14,721 bases of DNA, from contig DDJC01000098.1 of the NCBI GenBank assembly GCA_002339015.1, positions 21,220 through 35,940 of the forward strand, in the 5' to 3' direction. Of the stretch, positions 7,427 to 14,401 are shown piece after piece. Each line of letters opens with the position of its first letter. The first letter of the stretch is position 1. Under the pieces are notes generated by a model that saw only the letters and a program-made list of their open reading frames with translations, was not told the DNA's origin and searched no databases. This DNA is from Burkholderiales bacterium UBA1834. GTDB lineage: Bacteria; Pseudomonadota; Gammaproteobacteria; Burkholderiales; Burkholderiaceae_C. Both the position numbers and the translations under genes were made by a program.

Positions 7427-8578
7427 GTGAGCGGTGCGGCGGCGCAGGATGGGGGCAATGACCCCCTGCGCGCGCCCACGATGTGGGCCGTGACGGCCGG
7501 TGATGAGGCGCCTGAGGGGCGCGCCCGCGTGCTGGGCGGCGGGGCGGCTACTTTCGATGTCTGCCACGTGGGCGTGGTGCTGCGCGTGGTGCTGGGCGTG
7601 CAGGCCGTGCTGTGGCTGGCCACCCTGTACGACTCGGTCGGGCCGGCGGATTGGCTGCTGCGCTGGGGCCTGGCCTCCGCCGTGGGGCTGCCGGCCTGCT
7701 TGTTATGGCTGGTCGGGCTGTGTGGCGCGCGCCGATGGCTGGCACGGCGGGGCACCGTGGCGCAGTGGGGGCTGGTGGTGGCCTGGGGCGCCTTGTCGGC
7801 CGCCTACGGGCATGTGCAGTTCTGGCTGATGGACTGGCGCCTGGGCCTGCAGGCGCTCACGCCATGGACGCTGTTGGCACCCATGGCCACGGGCGGGGCA
7901 CTGGCGGCGGTGGGCCTGGCCTGGCTGCGCCAGCGGCAGAACCGCGCCGATCCGGCCCAGATCCAGGCCCGGCTGGTCGAGTTGCAGGCCCGGATCCGGC
8001 CGCACTTCCTGTTCAACACGCTCAACACGGCGATCGCCCTGGTGCAGGTGGACCCGGACCGCGCCGAGGCCGTGCTGGAAGACCTGGCCGAGCTGTTTCG
8101 CAGGGCGCTGGCCTCACCGCACACCCAGTCGACCCTGGCTGACGAGGTGGAGCTGGCTCGCCGCTACCTGGGCATCGAGCAATTGCGTTTCGGCGAGCGC
8201 CTGTCGGTGACCTGGCATGTGGATGAAGCCATTTGTGGCGCGCTGGTGCCGACGCTGCTGCTGCAACCTCTGGTGGAGAACGCCGTCAAGCACGGTGTGG
8301 AGGCAGACCCCGCCGGGGGGTGGATCCGTGTGGAGGCCTTGCGGCGCGGTGGTCGCGTGGCCGTGACGGTGAGCAATTCGGTGCCTGCCGCGGGTGCCCA
8401 TCCCGTGGCGCCGCACCGCCGTGGCCATGGCATCGCGCTGCGCAATGTGCGCCAGCGCCTGCTGCTGATGCACGATGTGCAGGCCGAGTTCGATGCCGAA
8501 GTCCGGCCCGTCTCGCCTCAGGCCTCTGAGCATTGTTTCGTCGTCAAGATGTCGTTTCCGGCCGGAGAGGGCGCATGA
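7427..8578 (+). CDS. LytS/AlgZ-family membrane sensor histidine kinase
   Basis: Predicted inner-membrane sensor kinase that autophosphorylates and passes phosphate to the LytTR regulator encoded next. From the GTG at 7427 it has 383 residues: four hydrophobic segments at about 48-68, 78-100, 112-134 and 146-167; a short linker; the His_kinase domain (PF06580 type) with RPHFLFNTLN and phospho-acceptor His193; and a HATPase domain with an N box LLQPLVENAVKHG (Asn285) and G box GHGIALRN (333-340). No separate periplasmic sensor domain is evident, as in AlgZ/FimS. The stop overlaps the regulator's ATG (ATGA, 8575-8578), implying translational coupling. The start is uncertain; ATG at 7400 is an alternative. 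The gene is divergent from argH, the arrangement seen for fimS/algZ in Pseudomonas. The stimulus cannot be read from the sequence. Confidence 0.9.
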   Translation: MSGAAAQDGGNDPLRAPTMWAVTAGDEAPEGRARVLGGGAATFDVCHVGVVLRVVLGVQAVLWLATLYDSVGPADWLLRWGLASAVGLPACLLWLVGLCGARRWLARRGTVAQWGLVVAWGALSAAYGHVQFWLMDWRLGLQALTPWTLLAPMATGGALAAVGLAWLRQRQNRADPAQIQARLVELQARIRPHFLFNTLNTAIALVQVDPDRAEAVLEDLAELFRRALASPHTQSTLADEVELARRYLGIEQLRFGERLSVTWHVDEAICGALVPTLLLQPLVENAVKHGVEADPAGGWIRVEALRRGGRVAVTVSNSVPAAGAHPVAPHRRGHGIALRNVRQRLLLMHDVQAEFDAEVRPVSPQASEHCFVVKMSFPAGEGA

Positions 8579-9363
8579 CCGCTACGGCAGCGCAGAACCG
8601 GCCCTTGCGTGCCCTGGTGGTGGATGACGAGCCCCTGGCCCGCCAGCGCCTGGTCCACTTGCTCTCGCGTCTGGACGAGCCGGTATGCGTGCTGGGCGAG
8701 GCCGGTGATGCGGGTGCCGCGCTGGCTTGGCTGGAGGCCCGCCCCGGCCAGGTCGACGTGGTGCTGCTGGACATCCAGATGCCCGGGCCGGATGGCCTGC
8801 GCCTGGCCGACAAGATCCGCGCGCTGGCACCGGCGCCGCAGGTGGTCTTCGTCACCGCGCACACCGAGCATGCGCTCAAGGCCTTCGAGCTGGAGGCCAG
8901 CGACTACCTGACCAAGCCCGTTCGACTCGAACGCCTGGCGCAGGCCATGGCCCGCTGCCGCAAGCGCCTGCCGGTGGCCGGCGGCCCGGCTGGCGTGGCG
9001 GCTCCTGATCCCTCCGCGGTGCTGCTGGTGCAGGAGCGGGGCCGGCTGGTGAAGGTGCCGGTGTCGGAGATCATGTACCTCAAGGCTGAACTCAAGTACG
9101 TGACGCTGCGCACCGCCAGCCACAGCTATGTGCTGGATGATTCCCTGACCGATCTGGAAGAGCGCCTGGGCGTCAGCGTGATCCGCGTGCACCGCAATGC
9201 CCTGGTGGCCCGAGCGGCCGTGCGCCGGCTGGAGCGGCGAGACGATCCCGACGGCGGTGAAGGCTGGGCCGTGCAGGTGGGCAGCGGCGATTGGCTGACG
9301 GTGTCTCGGCGTCAGGTGCCCGCCGTCAAGGAGGCCCTGACCGAATCTCCCGGGCACCCCTGA
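8575..9363 (+). CDS. LytTR-family response regulator, AlgR-like
   Basis: DNA-binding response regulator paired with the kinase upstream. The 262-residue product has a receiver domain at about 12-128 with acidic pocket Asp17/Asp18 (VVDDEP), phospho-acceptor Asp66 (LLDIQMPGPDG), Thr94 (FVTAHTE) and Lys114 (LTKPVRL). An Ala/Pro-rich linker leads to a LytTR DNA-binding domain at about 148-253 (EIMYLKAELKYVTL, then VIRVHRNALV). The ATG at 8575 overlaps the kinase stop by 4 bp; an upstream in-frame ATG at 8533 lies inside the kinase gene and is unlikely. In Pseudomonas, AlgR of the same architecture controls alginate and type IV pili; targets here are unknown. Unlike Pseudomonas, hemC does not follow; the gene is convergent with cheZ, with the 9386-9403 hairpin between. 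Confidence 0.93.
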   Translation: MTATAAQNRPLRALVVDDEPLARQRLVHLLSRLDEPVCVLGEAGDAGAALAWLEARPGQVDVVLLDIQMPGPDGLRLADKIRALAPAPQVVFVTAHTEHALKAFELEASDYLTKPVRLERLAQAMARCRKRLPVAGGPAGVAAPDPSAVLLVQERGRLVKVPVSEIMYLKAELKYVTLRTASHSYVLDDSLTDLEERLGVSVIRVHRNALVARAAVRRLERRDDPDGGEGWAVQVGSGDWLTVSRRQVPAVKEALTESPGHP

Positions 9364-9385
9364 GCTGCGTCGCAACAAAAGCAAA

Positions 9386-9403
9386 GCGGCCCTACAGGGC
9401 CGC
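9386..9403 (-). terminator. Rho-independent terminator of the cheY-cheZ transcript
   Basis: A perfect 7-bp GC stem (GCGGCCC/GGGCCGC) with a 4-base loop lies between the convergent regulator and cheZ stops. On the minus strand it is followed by TTTGCTTTTG, so it best serves cheZ; it may also weakly stop the rightward regulator transcript. Confidence 0.7.
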
Positions 9404-9438
9404 CTTGGCAAGGATGTCGAACCGCGGGTGCGCTCAGA

Positions 9439-10089
9439 TCAGAAGCCCAGCGAGGCCAGCAGATCGTCCACTTCGCCCTGGTTGGCCACCACGTCCGTGC
9501 GGCCTTCCGGGTTCACCACCGGGCCGTTGAGGTTCTGTGTTTCGTGGTGGTGGGCCGTCAGGGCGGCTTCCACCTTCTGGGCTTGTTCCGGCGGCGCGGC
9601 CTGCACCAGCAGCTTCACAAGCTGGTTTTCCAGGTCGTTGGCCAGGGTCACCACCTTGGCCACCACCTGGCCGGTCAGGTCATGGAAATCCTGCGCCATC
9701 ATGATGTCGGTGAGGTGCTGATCCACGCGGCCCGTCACCTTCTCGACGTCTTCCACAAAGTTCATCACCGCGCCGCTGGCCACGGCCTTGACCGGGTCGG
9801 CCACGATCAGCTTGGCCAGCTTGCGGGTCTCGGTGGCGATGTGGTCCTGGTCGGCCTTGGCCTCGTCCACCAGGTTCAGCACCTTCTCGGCGGCCTGTTC
9901 CGTCTTGGTGGCGATGTAGCTCAGGCGGCTGCGCGCGTCCGGCAGGTTGTCGACCGTGTCCTTGAGCTTGGGCAGCACGCCCAGCATGTTCAGCGTGTCG
10001 TGCAACTGGCGGGTGAGCGTGCCCAGCTGCTGGAAAATCTCGGGTGACGCCGCAGGCATCGTCATGGGGGGGAGCTCGTCCATTTTCAT
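9439..10089 (-). CDS. cheZ: chemotaxis protein CheZ, CheY-P phosphatase
   Basis: CheZ removes phosphate from CheY-P and so terminates the switch signal at the flagellar motor. The 216-residue product (E. coli 214) has the long helical hairpin, the catalytic motif QDFHDLTGQ (133-141), in which Asp137 and Gln141 correspond to Asp143 and Gln147 of E. coli CheZ, a flexible linker, and the C-terminal CheY-binding peptide QGEVDDLLASLGF (204-216). The ATG at 10089 is 8 bp after GGGAGA; a second ATG two codons on is an alternative. It starts 16 bp after the cheY stop, so the two form one operon, ending at the 9386-9403 hairpin. Confidence 0.97.
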   Translation of the reverse strand: MKMDELPPMTMPAASPEIFQQLGTLTRQLHDTLNMLGVLPKLKDTVDNLPDARSRLSYIATKTEQAAEKVLNLVDEAKADQDHIATETRKLAKLIVADPVKAVASGAVMNFVEDVEKVTGRVDQHLTDIMMAQDFHDLTGQVVAKVVTLANDLENQLVKLLVQAAPPEQAQKVEAALTAHHHETQNLNGPVVNPEGRTDVVANQGEVDDLLASLGF

Positions 10090-10105
10090 CTCGCTTTCTC
10101 CCGGC

Positions 10106-10507
10106 TCAGGCGGCAGCCGTCACTTTTTGCATGATCTTCTGGACCTTCTCTTCCAAGGTGGCCTTGGTGAAGGGCTTGACGATGTAGCCGGCAGCGCCAG
10201 ACTGGGCGGCGAGCACGATGTCTTCCTTGCGGGCTTCGGCGGTGACCATCAGCACCGGCAGGTGCTTGAGCTTGTCGTCGGCCTTGATGGCCTTGAGCAG
10301 CTCGAAGCCGTTCATGTTGGGCATGTTGATGTCGCTGACGACGAAGTCATAGCCGCCGTTCTGCAGCATGTTCAGCGCCACGTTGCCGTCTTCGGCCTCT
10401 TCGGCATTGGCGTAGCCGATTTCCTTGAGCAGACCCCGCACGATGCGGCGCATGGTGGAAAAATCATCCACGATGAGGAATTTCAAATCGACGGTCGGGG
10501 TGGTCAT
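10106..10507 (-). CDS. cheY: chemotaxis response regulator CheY
   Basis: Single-domain response regulator that, when phosphorylated by CheA, binds the flagellar switch protein FliM and changes motor rotation. The 133-residue product aligns with E. coli CheY with an offset of two: Asp14 and Asp15 (LIVDDFSTMRRIVR), phospho-acceptor Asp59 (VVSDINMPNMNG), Thr89 (MVTAEA), Tyr108 and Lys111 (GYIVKPFT). The ATG at 10507 is preferred over one 30 bp upstream because AAGGAAG lies just before it and the N-terminus then has the family length. A near-consensus sigma-28 promoter lies upstream in the 116-bp gap after motB. It is cotranscribed with cheZ. Confidence 0.98.
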   Translation of the reverse strand: MTTPTVDLKFLIVDDFSTMRRIVRGLLKEIGYANAEEAEDGNVALNMLQNGGYDFVVSDINMPNMNGFELLKAIKADDKLKHLPVLMVTAEARKEDIVLAAQSGAAGYIVKPFTKATLEEKVQKIMQKVTAAA

Positions 10508-10567
10508 GGCGCTTCCTTGCTTGACACTCACGGGCACGTGCGGCCCATTGCAATCGGGTTCGATCCG

Positions 10568-10594
10568 TTATCGGCGGGCCGGCAACGGGCTTGA
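10568..10594 (-). promoter_or_regulatory. sigma-28 (FliA) promoter for cheY-cheZ
   Basis: On the minus strand TCAA (10594-10591), a 15-bp spacer, then GCCGATAA (10575-10568). The -10 element is identical to the enterobacterial FliA consensus and TCAA differs by one base from TAAA. The spacing is the standard 15 bp. Transcription would begin near 10560, about 50 bp before the cheY ATG. This separates cheYZ from motAB and puts it in the late flagellar class. Confidence 0.75.
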
Positions 10595-10623
10595 GCCTTT
10601 TGTGATCCGGACAACGCCCAGGC

Positions 10624-11565
10624 TCAGGGCGCCATGGCCGGGATGCTCGCGGCATCTTCGGGTTCGGAGGCAGTAGCTTCTGCCTCGGCAGCCTTGAAGA
10701 CGCGGTCCTCGGCCTCGCGGTTCATCACGATGATGCTGATGCGCCGGTTCAGAGGGCTCTCGGGGTCGTCCTTCTCGTAGAGCATGCTGGCCGCAAGGCC
10801 CTGCACGCGCAGCACCTTGTCGCCCGGCAGGCCGCCTGCGATCAACTCCCGTCGGGACGCGTTGGCCCGATCGGCCGACAGCTCCCAGTTGCTGTAGCCC
10901 CGGTCCCCGCTGCTGAACAGCTTGGCGTCGGTGTGGCCCTCGATGGTGAGCTTGTTGGGCACCTCGCGCAACACGCCGCCGATGGCCCTGAGGATGTCCT
11001 GGATGTAGCCCTTGACCTCGGCATTGCCGCTGTCGAACATGGGGCGGTTCTGGTTGTCCACGATCTGGATGCGCAGGCCCTCGGCCGTCAGATCAAGTCG
11101 GATCTGCGATTTGTACTGCGCCAGGCGCGAGTCGTTGGCGATCACCTCCTCGACCTTCTGCTTGAGCACCTTCAGGCGCGCAGCCTCGGCCTGGGCCTGC
11201 TGCTCTCGCATGGCCTTGAGCGCCTGCAGGTTGAAGGTGCGCTTGGGCGCCTCGACCTGGCCGCGCTTGACCTGGCCGGAGGTGTTGCTCAGATCGGTGC
11301 CGCCGCCCTTGATCACGCTGGACGAGTCGCCCGAACCGCTGCCGCCGAACATCGCCACCTTCAGCGGCGAGTTGAAGTAGTCGGCGATGCCTTTCTTGTC
11401 GCCCTCGGTGGTCGAGCCCAGCAGCCACATCAGCAAGAAGAACGCCATCATGGCCGTCACGAAGTCGGCATAGGCAATCTTCCACGCACCACCATGGGCG
11501 GCATGGCCACCCTTCTTGATGCGCTTGATGATGATGGGCTGGACTTTTTTGGAATCGCCGGCCAT
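10624..11565 (-). CDS. motB: flagellar motor stator protein MotB
   Basis: MotB forms the ion-conducting stator with MotA and anchors it to peptidoglycan. The 313-residue product has a short basic cytoplasmic tail, one transmembrane segment at about 30-50 (YADFVTAMMAFFLLMWLLG) with the ion-binding Asp34, a plug/linker region with a charged coiled stretch at 115-145, and an OmpA-like peptidoglycan-binding domain at about 160-285 (TIEGHTDAK, LSADRANASR, NRRISIIV). The tail after 285 is Ala/Glu-rich. GGGAG lies 8-10 bp before the ATG at 11565. The gene follows motA by 15 bp; the pair is one operon. Asp-Phe next to a Val-Thr-Ala pattern is typical of proton-driven stators, so I infer H+ coupling. 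Confidence 0.97.
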   Translation of the reverse strand: MAGDSKKVQPIIIKRIKKGGHAAHGGAWKIAYADFVTAMMAFFLLMWLLGSTTEGDKKGIADYFNSPLKVAMFGGSGSGDSSSVIKGGGTDLSNTSGQVKRGQVEAPKRTFNLQALKAMREQQAQAEAARLKVLKQKVEEVIANDSRLAQYKSQIRLDLTAEGLRIQIVDNQNRPMFDSGNAEVKGYIQDILRAIGGVLREVPNKLTIEGHTDAKLFSSGDRGYSNWELSADRANASRRELIAGGLPGDKVLRVQGLAASMLYEKDDPESPLNRRISIIVMNREAEDRVFKAAEAEATASEPEDAASIPAMAP

Positions 11566-11580
11566 GGCTGCGGCTCCCGC

Positions 11581-12441
11581 TTACTTCTTGCCCTTGACGT
11601 GCGCTTCCAGCTCGGCGAAGGTGGGGCGCTCGGTCGAATACAGCACCTTGCGGCCGAATTCCACCGCCACCTGAGGCGCGTAGCCCTGCATGCTGGCCAG
11701 CAGCGTGGTCTTGATCACCTGGAATTCCTTGGTGCCTTCGTCGAGCTTCTGCTCCATCAGGCCGCCCAGGGGCTCCACCACGCCATAGGCCAGCAGAATG
11801 CCCAGGAAGGTGCCGACCAGCGCGGAGCCGATCATGCCGCCCAGCACGGCGGGCGGCTGGCCCACCGAGCCCATGGTGTTCACCACACCCAGCACGGCGG
11901 CCACGATACCGAACGCAGGCAGGGCGCCGGCCAGCCGGGCCACCGCCGCCACGGCGCCATGGCCCTCGTGGTGGTGGGTGTCGATCTCGTTGTCCATCAG
12001 GGATTCGATCTCGTGGGCGTTGAGGTTGCCCGACACCATCATGCGCAGGTAATCGGTCACGAACTCGATCACGTGGTGGTCATGACCCACGGTGGCGTAC
12101 TTGCCGAACAGGGCGGAGTTGTGCGGATCCTCCACGTCTTTTTCGATGGCCATCAGGCCTTCCTTGCGGATCTTCTGCAGCACCTCGTAGAGCATCGCCA
12201 TCAGCTCCATGTAGCGCTCTTTCGAGTACTTCGAACCCTTGAACAGCGGGCCGAACGATTTCAGCACCGCCTTGACCGTCTTGGGCTGGTTGTTGACCAG
12301 GAAGGCGCCGATGGCGCCCCCGCCAATGGCCATCATTTCGGTGGGCAGGGCGTGGATGATCACGCCGATGTTCCCACCGTGAATGATGTACGCCCCGAAG
12401 ATGCAACCGAGGCAAATGACGTATCCGATGGCGACGAACAT
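11581..12441 (-). CDS. motA: flagellar motor stator protein MotA
   Basis: MotA surrounds the MotB helix in the inner membrane and transmits torque to FliG. The 286-residue product (E. coli 295) has four hydrophobic segments at about 1-20, 33-50, 166-190 and 200-222. The cytoplasmic loop holds Arg92 and Glu100 (IRKEGLMAIEKDVEDP), equivalent to the FliG-contacting Arg90 and Glu98 of E. coli. Pro175 and Pro224 match the conserved Pro173 and Pro222. The N-terminus MFVAIGYVICLG fits the family, so ATG at 12441 is likely right although its ribosome site is weak. It heads the motAB operon; a GCCGATGA box at 12499-12506 resembles a FliA -10 but lacks a good -35. Confidence 0.98.
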   Translation of the reverse strand: MFVAIGYVICLGCIFGAYIIHGGNIGVIIHALPTEMMAIGGGAIGAFLVNNQPKTVKAVLKSFGPLFKGSKYSKERYMELMAMLYEVLQKIRKEGLMAIEKDVEDPHNSALFGKYATVGHDHHVIEFVTDYLRMMVSGNLNAHEIESLMDNEIDTHHHEGHGAVAAVARLAGALPAFGIVAAVLGVVNTMGSVGQPPAVLGGMIGSALVGTFLGILLAYGVVEPLGGLMEQKLDEGTKEFQVIKTTLLASMQGYAPQVAVEFGRKVLYSTERPTFAELEAHVKGKK

Positions 12442-12595
12442 GATGGATGGCTGGCTCTGGAAGTTCCTGGCGAGGGGGCTGGGCTCACCTTGGCTTGATC
12501 ATCGGCCAGGCGCCCACTTTTCAATGGCCGAAACAGCAGCCCTCGCCGCCGCCATTTCGCATCCTGAAGGGCATTCCATGAAAGCGGGGCAACCC

Positions 12596-12623
12596 AAAAA
12601 AACGGACCCCTGTAGGGGCCCGT
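12596..12623 (-). terminator. strong minus-strand terminator with no gene close upstream
   Basis: On the minus strand, ACGGGCCCC, loop TACA and GGGGTCCGT form a 9-bp stem with one G-U pair, then T7. In the plus-strand RNA the G-U position becomes an A-C mismatch and there is no U-run, so the element is directed leftward. The nearest leftward gene upstream is the 57-residue protein gene ending at 14159, more than 1.5 kb away across an opposing gene. Confidence 0.8.
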
Positions 12624-12720
12624 GAAAGCACAAATCGCGTGCTAGGAGGAGACAAGCAAAGGACGCTTCGCTTCCAAACCGTCCATCCGTCTTTTCGGTC
12701 CGTTTGGACCTGGCTTGAGG
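12596..12720 (-). ncRNA. candidate small RNA or leader RNA ending at the orphan terminator
   Basis: Minus-strand transcription reaching the terminator at 12596-12623 would pass two more inverted repeats: GGTCC/GGACC with a 4-base loop (12697-12710) and AGCAC/GTGCT with a 7-base loop (12627-12643). No convincing promoter was found, so the 5' end given here is only a guess. It could be an independent small RNA, an attenuated leader of motAB, or a remnant of a former gene's end. No known RNA family is recognised. Confidence 0.25.
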
Positions 12721-12809
12721 GGCAGCTTGTGACTGTGCGTGACAAAGTGGCGCGCACCGCTGCCGACGCGGGCATGCCTGGCTACACAAACTGTTGCGTT
12801 GCCCTGTTG

Positions 12810-12839
12810 TTGTCAGGGCTGATGGTGCCCCTCTATTGT
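12810..12839 (+). promoter_or_regulatory. possible sigma-70 promoter for the PEP-CTERM dehydrogenase gene
   Basis: TTGTCA (12810-12815), an 18-bp spacer, then TATTGT (12834-12839). Five of six and four of six bases match the consensus; it lies 54 bp before the start codon. Confidence 0.35.
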
Positions 12840-12893
12840 TCGGCGGCGGCGTCGCCAATGGGCTCTTGCCGCCTTACAAACAGGAGAAATGCC

Positions 12894-14129
12894 ATGAGAG
12901 GTTCCGTGGATCTGTTCCGCCAGGCTGCCGCCTGCGCGGCATTGGGCTTGGTGGCCCCGTTGGCGCAGGCACTGGATGGCGTCGTGGTGGCCACAGGGCT
13001 GAATCAGCCGCTCTACCTCACTGCGCCTGGCGGAGATGGCCGGCAGTTCATCGTCGAGAAGGGGGGGCTTGTGAAGATTCTGTCCGGTGGCGCCGTACAG
13101 AGTTCGCCCTTCCTGGACCTGAGCAGCAAGGTCGCCACAGGGGGCGAGCAGGGTTTGCTGGGCCTGGCCTTCGATCCTGGTTTTTCCACCAATGGCCGGC
13201 TGTACGTGAATTACATCGATGCGGCCACCAACAATACCGTGGTCGAGCGCTACACCCTGGCCAATGGTGCTCAGAGCGTGGACACGTCCACGGCGCAGCG
13301 CATCATTGCCATCACGCAGGAGCCCTACGAGAACCACAAGGCCGGCTGGATAGCCTTCCGGCCGGGGGATTCGAGCAACCTCTACATCGCCACGGGCGAT
13401 GGCGGCAATGGCAACGATCCGCAGAACAACGCGCAGAACCCGTCATCGCTGCTGGGCAAGATCCTCAGGCTGGATGTGAGCGGCAATGGCACGGGCTATG
13501 CCATTCCCACCACCAACCCCTTCATCGGTCAGGGCGGTGTGCGGCCCGAGTTGTGGGCTTTGGGGCTGCGCAACCCTTGGCGCAACAGTTTTGACCGCGC
13601 AAGCGGCGATTTCTGGATCGCGGATGTGGGCCAGGGGGCCCGTGAAGAGATCAACCTGGAACGTGCCGGTGATCCGGGCGGCCACAACTACGGGTGGCGG
13701 CTGCGGGAAGGCAGCATCCCGACGCCTGGGGTGGGCGGCTCCGCACCGGGGCTTACCGATCCCATCTACGAATACACGCGGGATGTCGGCCAGTCCATCA
13801 CCGGGGGGTATGTGTACCGGGGGCCGTCGATCGAGGGGGCGGACGGGCGTTATTTCTTCGGCGACTTCGTGGCCAACAAGCTGTTTTCATTCGCCCTGGA
13901 CGCCGAAGGTAAGCCTGTCGACCTGCGTGACGACACGGCCGCAGTGCTGGACGCCACCGGGCTTCAAGGAATCTCCTCACTTGGCGAGGACGGACTGGGC
14001 CGGCTTTACGTGGTAGGCATCAACGGCGTGGTCGTGAGCCTGGTGCCGGAGCCTTCAACTTGGGCACTGGTGCTGGCCGGCGGCCTGGCATTGGCCTGGG
14101 CTGCCAGAAAGCAGCGGCCAGGCGCTTGA
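12894..14129 (+). CDS. PEP-CTERM-tagged PQQ-dependent glucose/sorbosone dehydrogenase-family protein
   Basis: Predicted exported six-bladed beta-propeller of the GSDH family (PF07995 type), related to soluble PQQ aldose sugar dehydrogenases such as YliI. The 411-residue product has a signal peptide (cut probably after APLAQA, residue 26), then family motifs: GEQGLLGLAFDPGF (84-97), NHKAGWIAF with His148, the likely catalytic base by position, NLYIATGDGG (162-171), LGKILRLDV (187-195), ALGLRNPWR (222-230), DFWIADVGQ (239-247) and HNYGW (264-268). It ends with a PEP-CTERM sorting signal: VPEPSTW (384-390), a hydrophobic helix and a basic ARK tail, implying exosortase processing. The ATG at 12894 is set by CAGGAGA; the frame stays open back to 12639 but that part is non-coding-like. 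Substrate and activity are not proven. It interrupts the leftward motility block. Confidence 0.9.
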   Translation: MRGSVDLFRQAAACAALGLVAPLAQALDGVVVATGLNQPLYLTAPGGDGRQFIVEKGGLVKILSGGAVQSSPFLDLSSKVATGGEQGLLGLAFDPGFSTNGRLYVNYIDAATNNTVVERYTLANGAQSVDTSTAQRIIAITQEPYENHKAGWIAFRPGDSSNLYIATGDGGNGNDPQNNAQNPSSLLGKILRLDVSGNGTGYAIPTTNPFIGQGGVRPELWALGLRNPWRNSFDRASGDFWIADVGQGAREEINLERAGDPGGHNYGWRLREGSIPTPGVGGSAPGLTDPIYEYTRDVGQSITGGYVYRGPSIEGADGRYFFGDFVANKLFSFALDAEGKPVDLRDDTAAVLDATGLQGISSLGEDGLGRLYVVGINGVVVSLVPEPSTWALVLAGGLALAWAARKQRPGA

Positions 14130-14132
14130 TCT

Positions 14133-14160
14133 AAGCGGCCGGCGCTTGGCCGGCTGGCTT
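14133..14160 (+). terminator. hairpin between the convergent dehydrogenase and small membrane protein genes
   Basis: A 6-bp GCCGGC/GCCGGC stem with loop GCTTG, extended by AAGC/GCTT with a one-base bulge, starts 4 bp after the dehydrogenase stop. It lacks a long T-run, so it is only a possible terminator for either strand. The stop codon of the leftward gene lies within its right arm. Confidence 0.35.
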
Positions 14161-14332
14161 ACATCGACGGGTCCTTCCCCCGCGTGCGTGCCACGCCGGT
14201 GAACATGCCCAGACCCAGCAGGATGGTCGCGCCGATGATCACATACAGGTGTGGCACGCCGGCGGTGACCAGGCCCCAGGCAACGCCACCGATGAAAATC
14301 AGGAAACCAACCATGTACAAAGCGAATGACAT
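14159..14332 (-). CDS. small two-helix membrane protein, function unknown
   Basis: The 57-residue product consists almost entirely of two predicted transmembrane helices, about residues 4-26 (ALYMVGFLIFIGGVAWGL and beyond) and 29-49 (LYVIIGATILLGLGMFTGVA), with a short hinge (GVPH) and a basic/acidic tail (RTRGKDPSM). The start at 14332 is chosen because AGAGGTG lies 6 bp upstream; a longer frame back to 14416 would run into the flhC terminator and has no membrane-protein character. It lies downstream of flhC but behind a strong terminator, so it is probably transcribed separately. No family or function is recognised. Confidence 0.72.
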   Translation of the reverse strand: MSFALYMVGFLIFIGGVAWGLVTAGVPHLYVIIGATILLGLGMFTGVARTRGKDPSM

Positions 14333-14351
14333 GTGAACACCTCTTGATGGG

Positions 14352-14364
14352 GTGGTAAAACCAC
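14352..14364. repeat. perfect inverted repeat upstream of the small membrane protein gene
   Basis: GTGGT-AAA-ACCAC, 20 bp before the small membrane protein ATG. It could be an operator or a hairpin in the leader RNA. A second, imperfect inverted repeat (14369-14379 with 14392-14401, 10 bp with one bulged base) lies next to it. Confidence 0.5.
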
Positions 14365-14401
14365 GATGGCATTCGCAGGGCAATCGACGTGCCTGCAATG
14401 C

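Larger units (their letters stand above)
12442..12893. other. 452-bp intergenic region between motA and the PEP-CTERM dehydrogenase gene
   Basis: No convincing coding frame. From left to right it holds: a FliA-like -10 box, GCCGATGA on the minus strand (12499-12506), possibly for motA; a strong minus-strand terminator (12596-12623); two further small inverted repeats (12627-12643 and 12697-12710); a possible sigma-70 promoter on the plus strand (12810-12839); and the CAGGAGA ribosome site (12881-12887) of the dehydrogenase gene. Open frames crossing it have atypical composition and run through the terminator. Confidence 0.7.

Noticed and set aside
7351..7755. N-terminal extension of argH
   Set aside because: The frame is open, but the added 135 residues are Ser/Pro/Arg-rich, lie under the sensor kinase gene, and the family N-terminus fits the ATG at 7350.
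10933..12498. 521-residue open frame on the plus strand across motB and motA
   Set aside because: It is the mirror of two certain genes in high-GC DNA. It is full of His, Gln, Gly and Leu from reversed codons and has no domain-like pattern.
12727..12745. CRP-like site (TGTGAC...GTGACA) upstream of the dehydrogenase
   Set aside because: The right half does not match TCACA; the two halves are direct rather than inverted repeats, so a CRP site is not supported.
12499..12858. Minus-strand open frames upstream of motA (119 and 84 residues)
   Set aside because: They run through the strong terminator at 12596-12623 and have no recognisable protein character.
12639..12893. 85-residue N-terminal extension of the dehydrogenase, or a separate leader gene starting at GTG 12639
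   Set aside because: The signal peptide and CAGGAGA site place the start at 12894. An AGGAGGAG purine run follows 12643 but no start codon lies at a useful distance after it.
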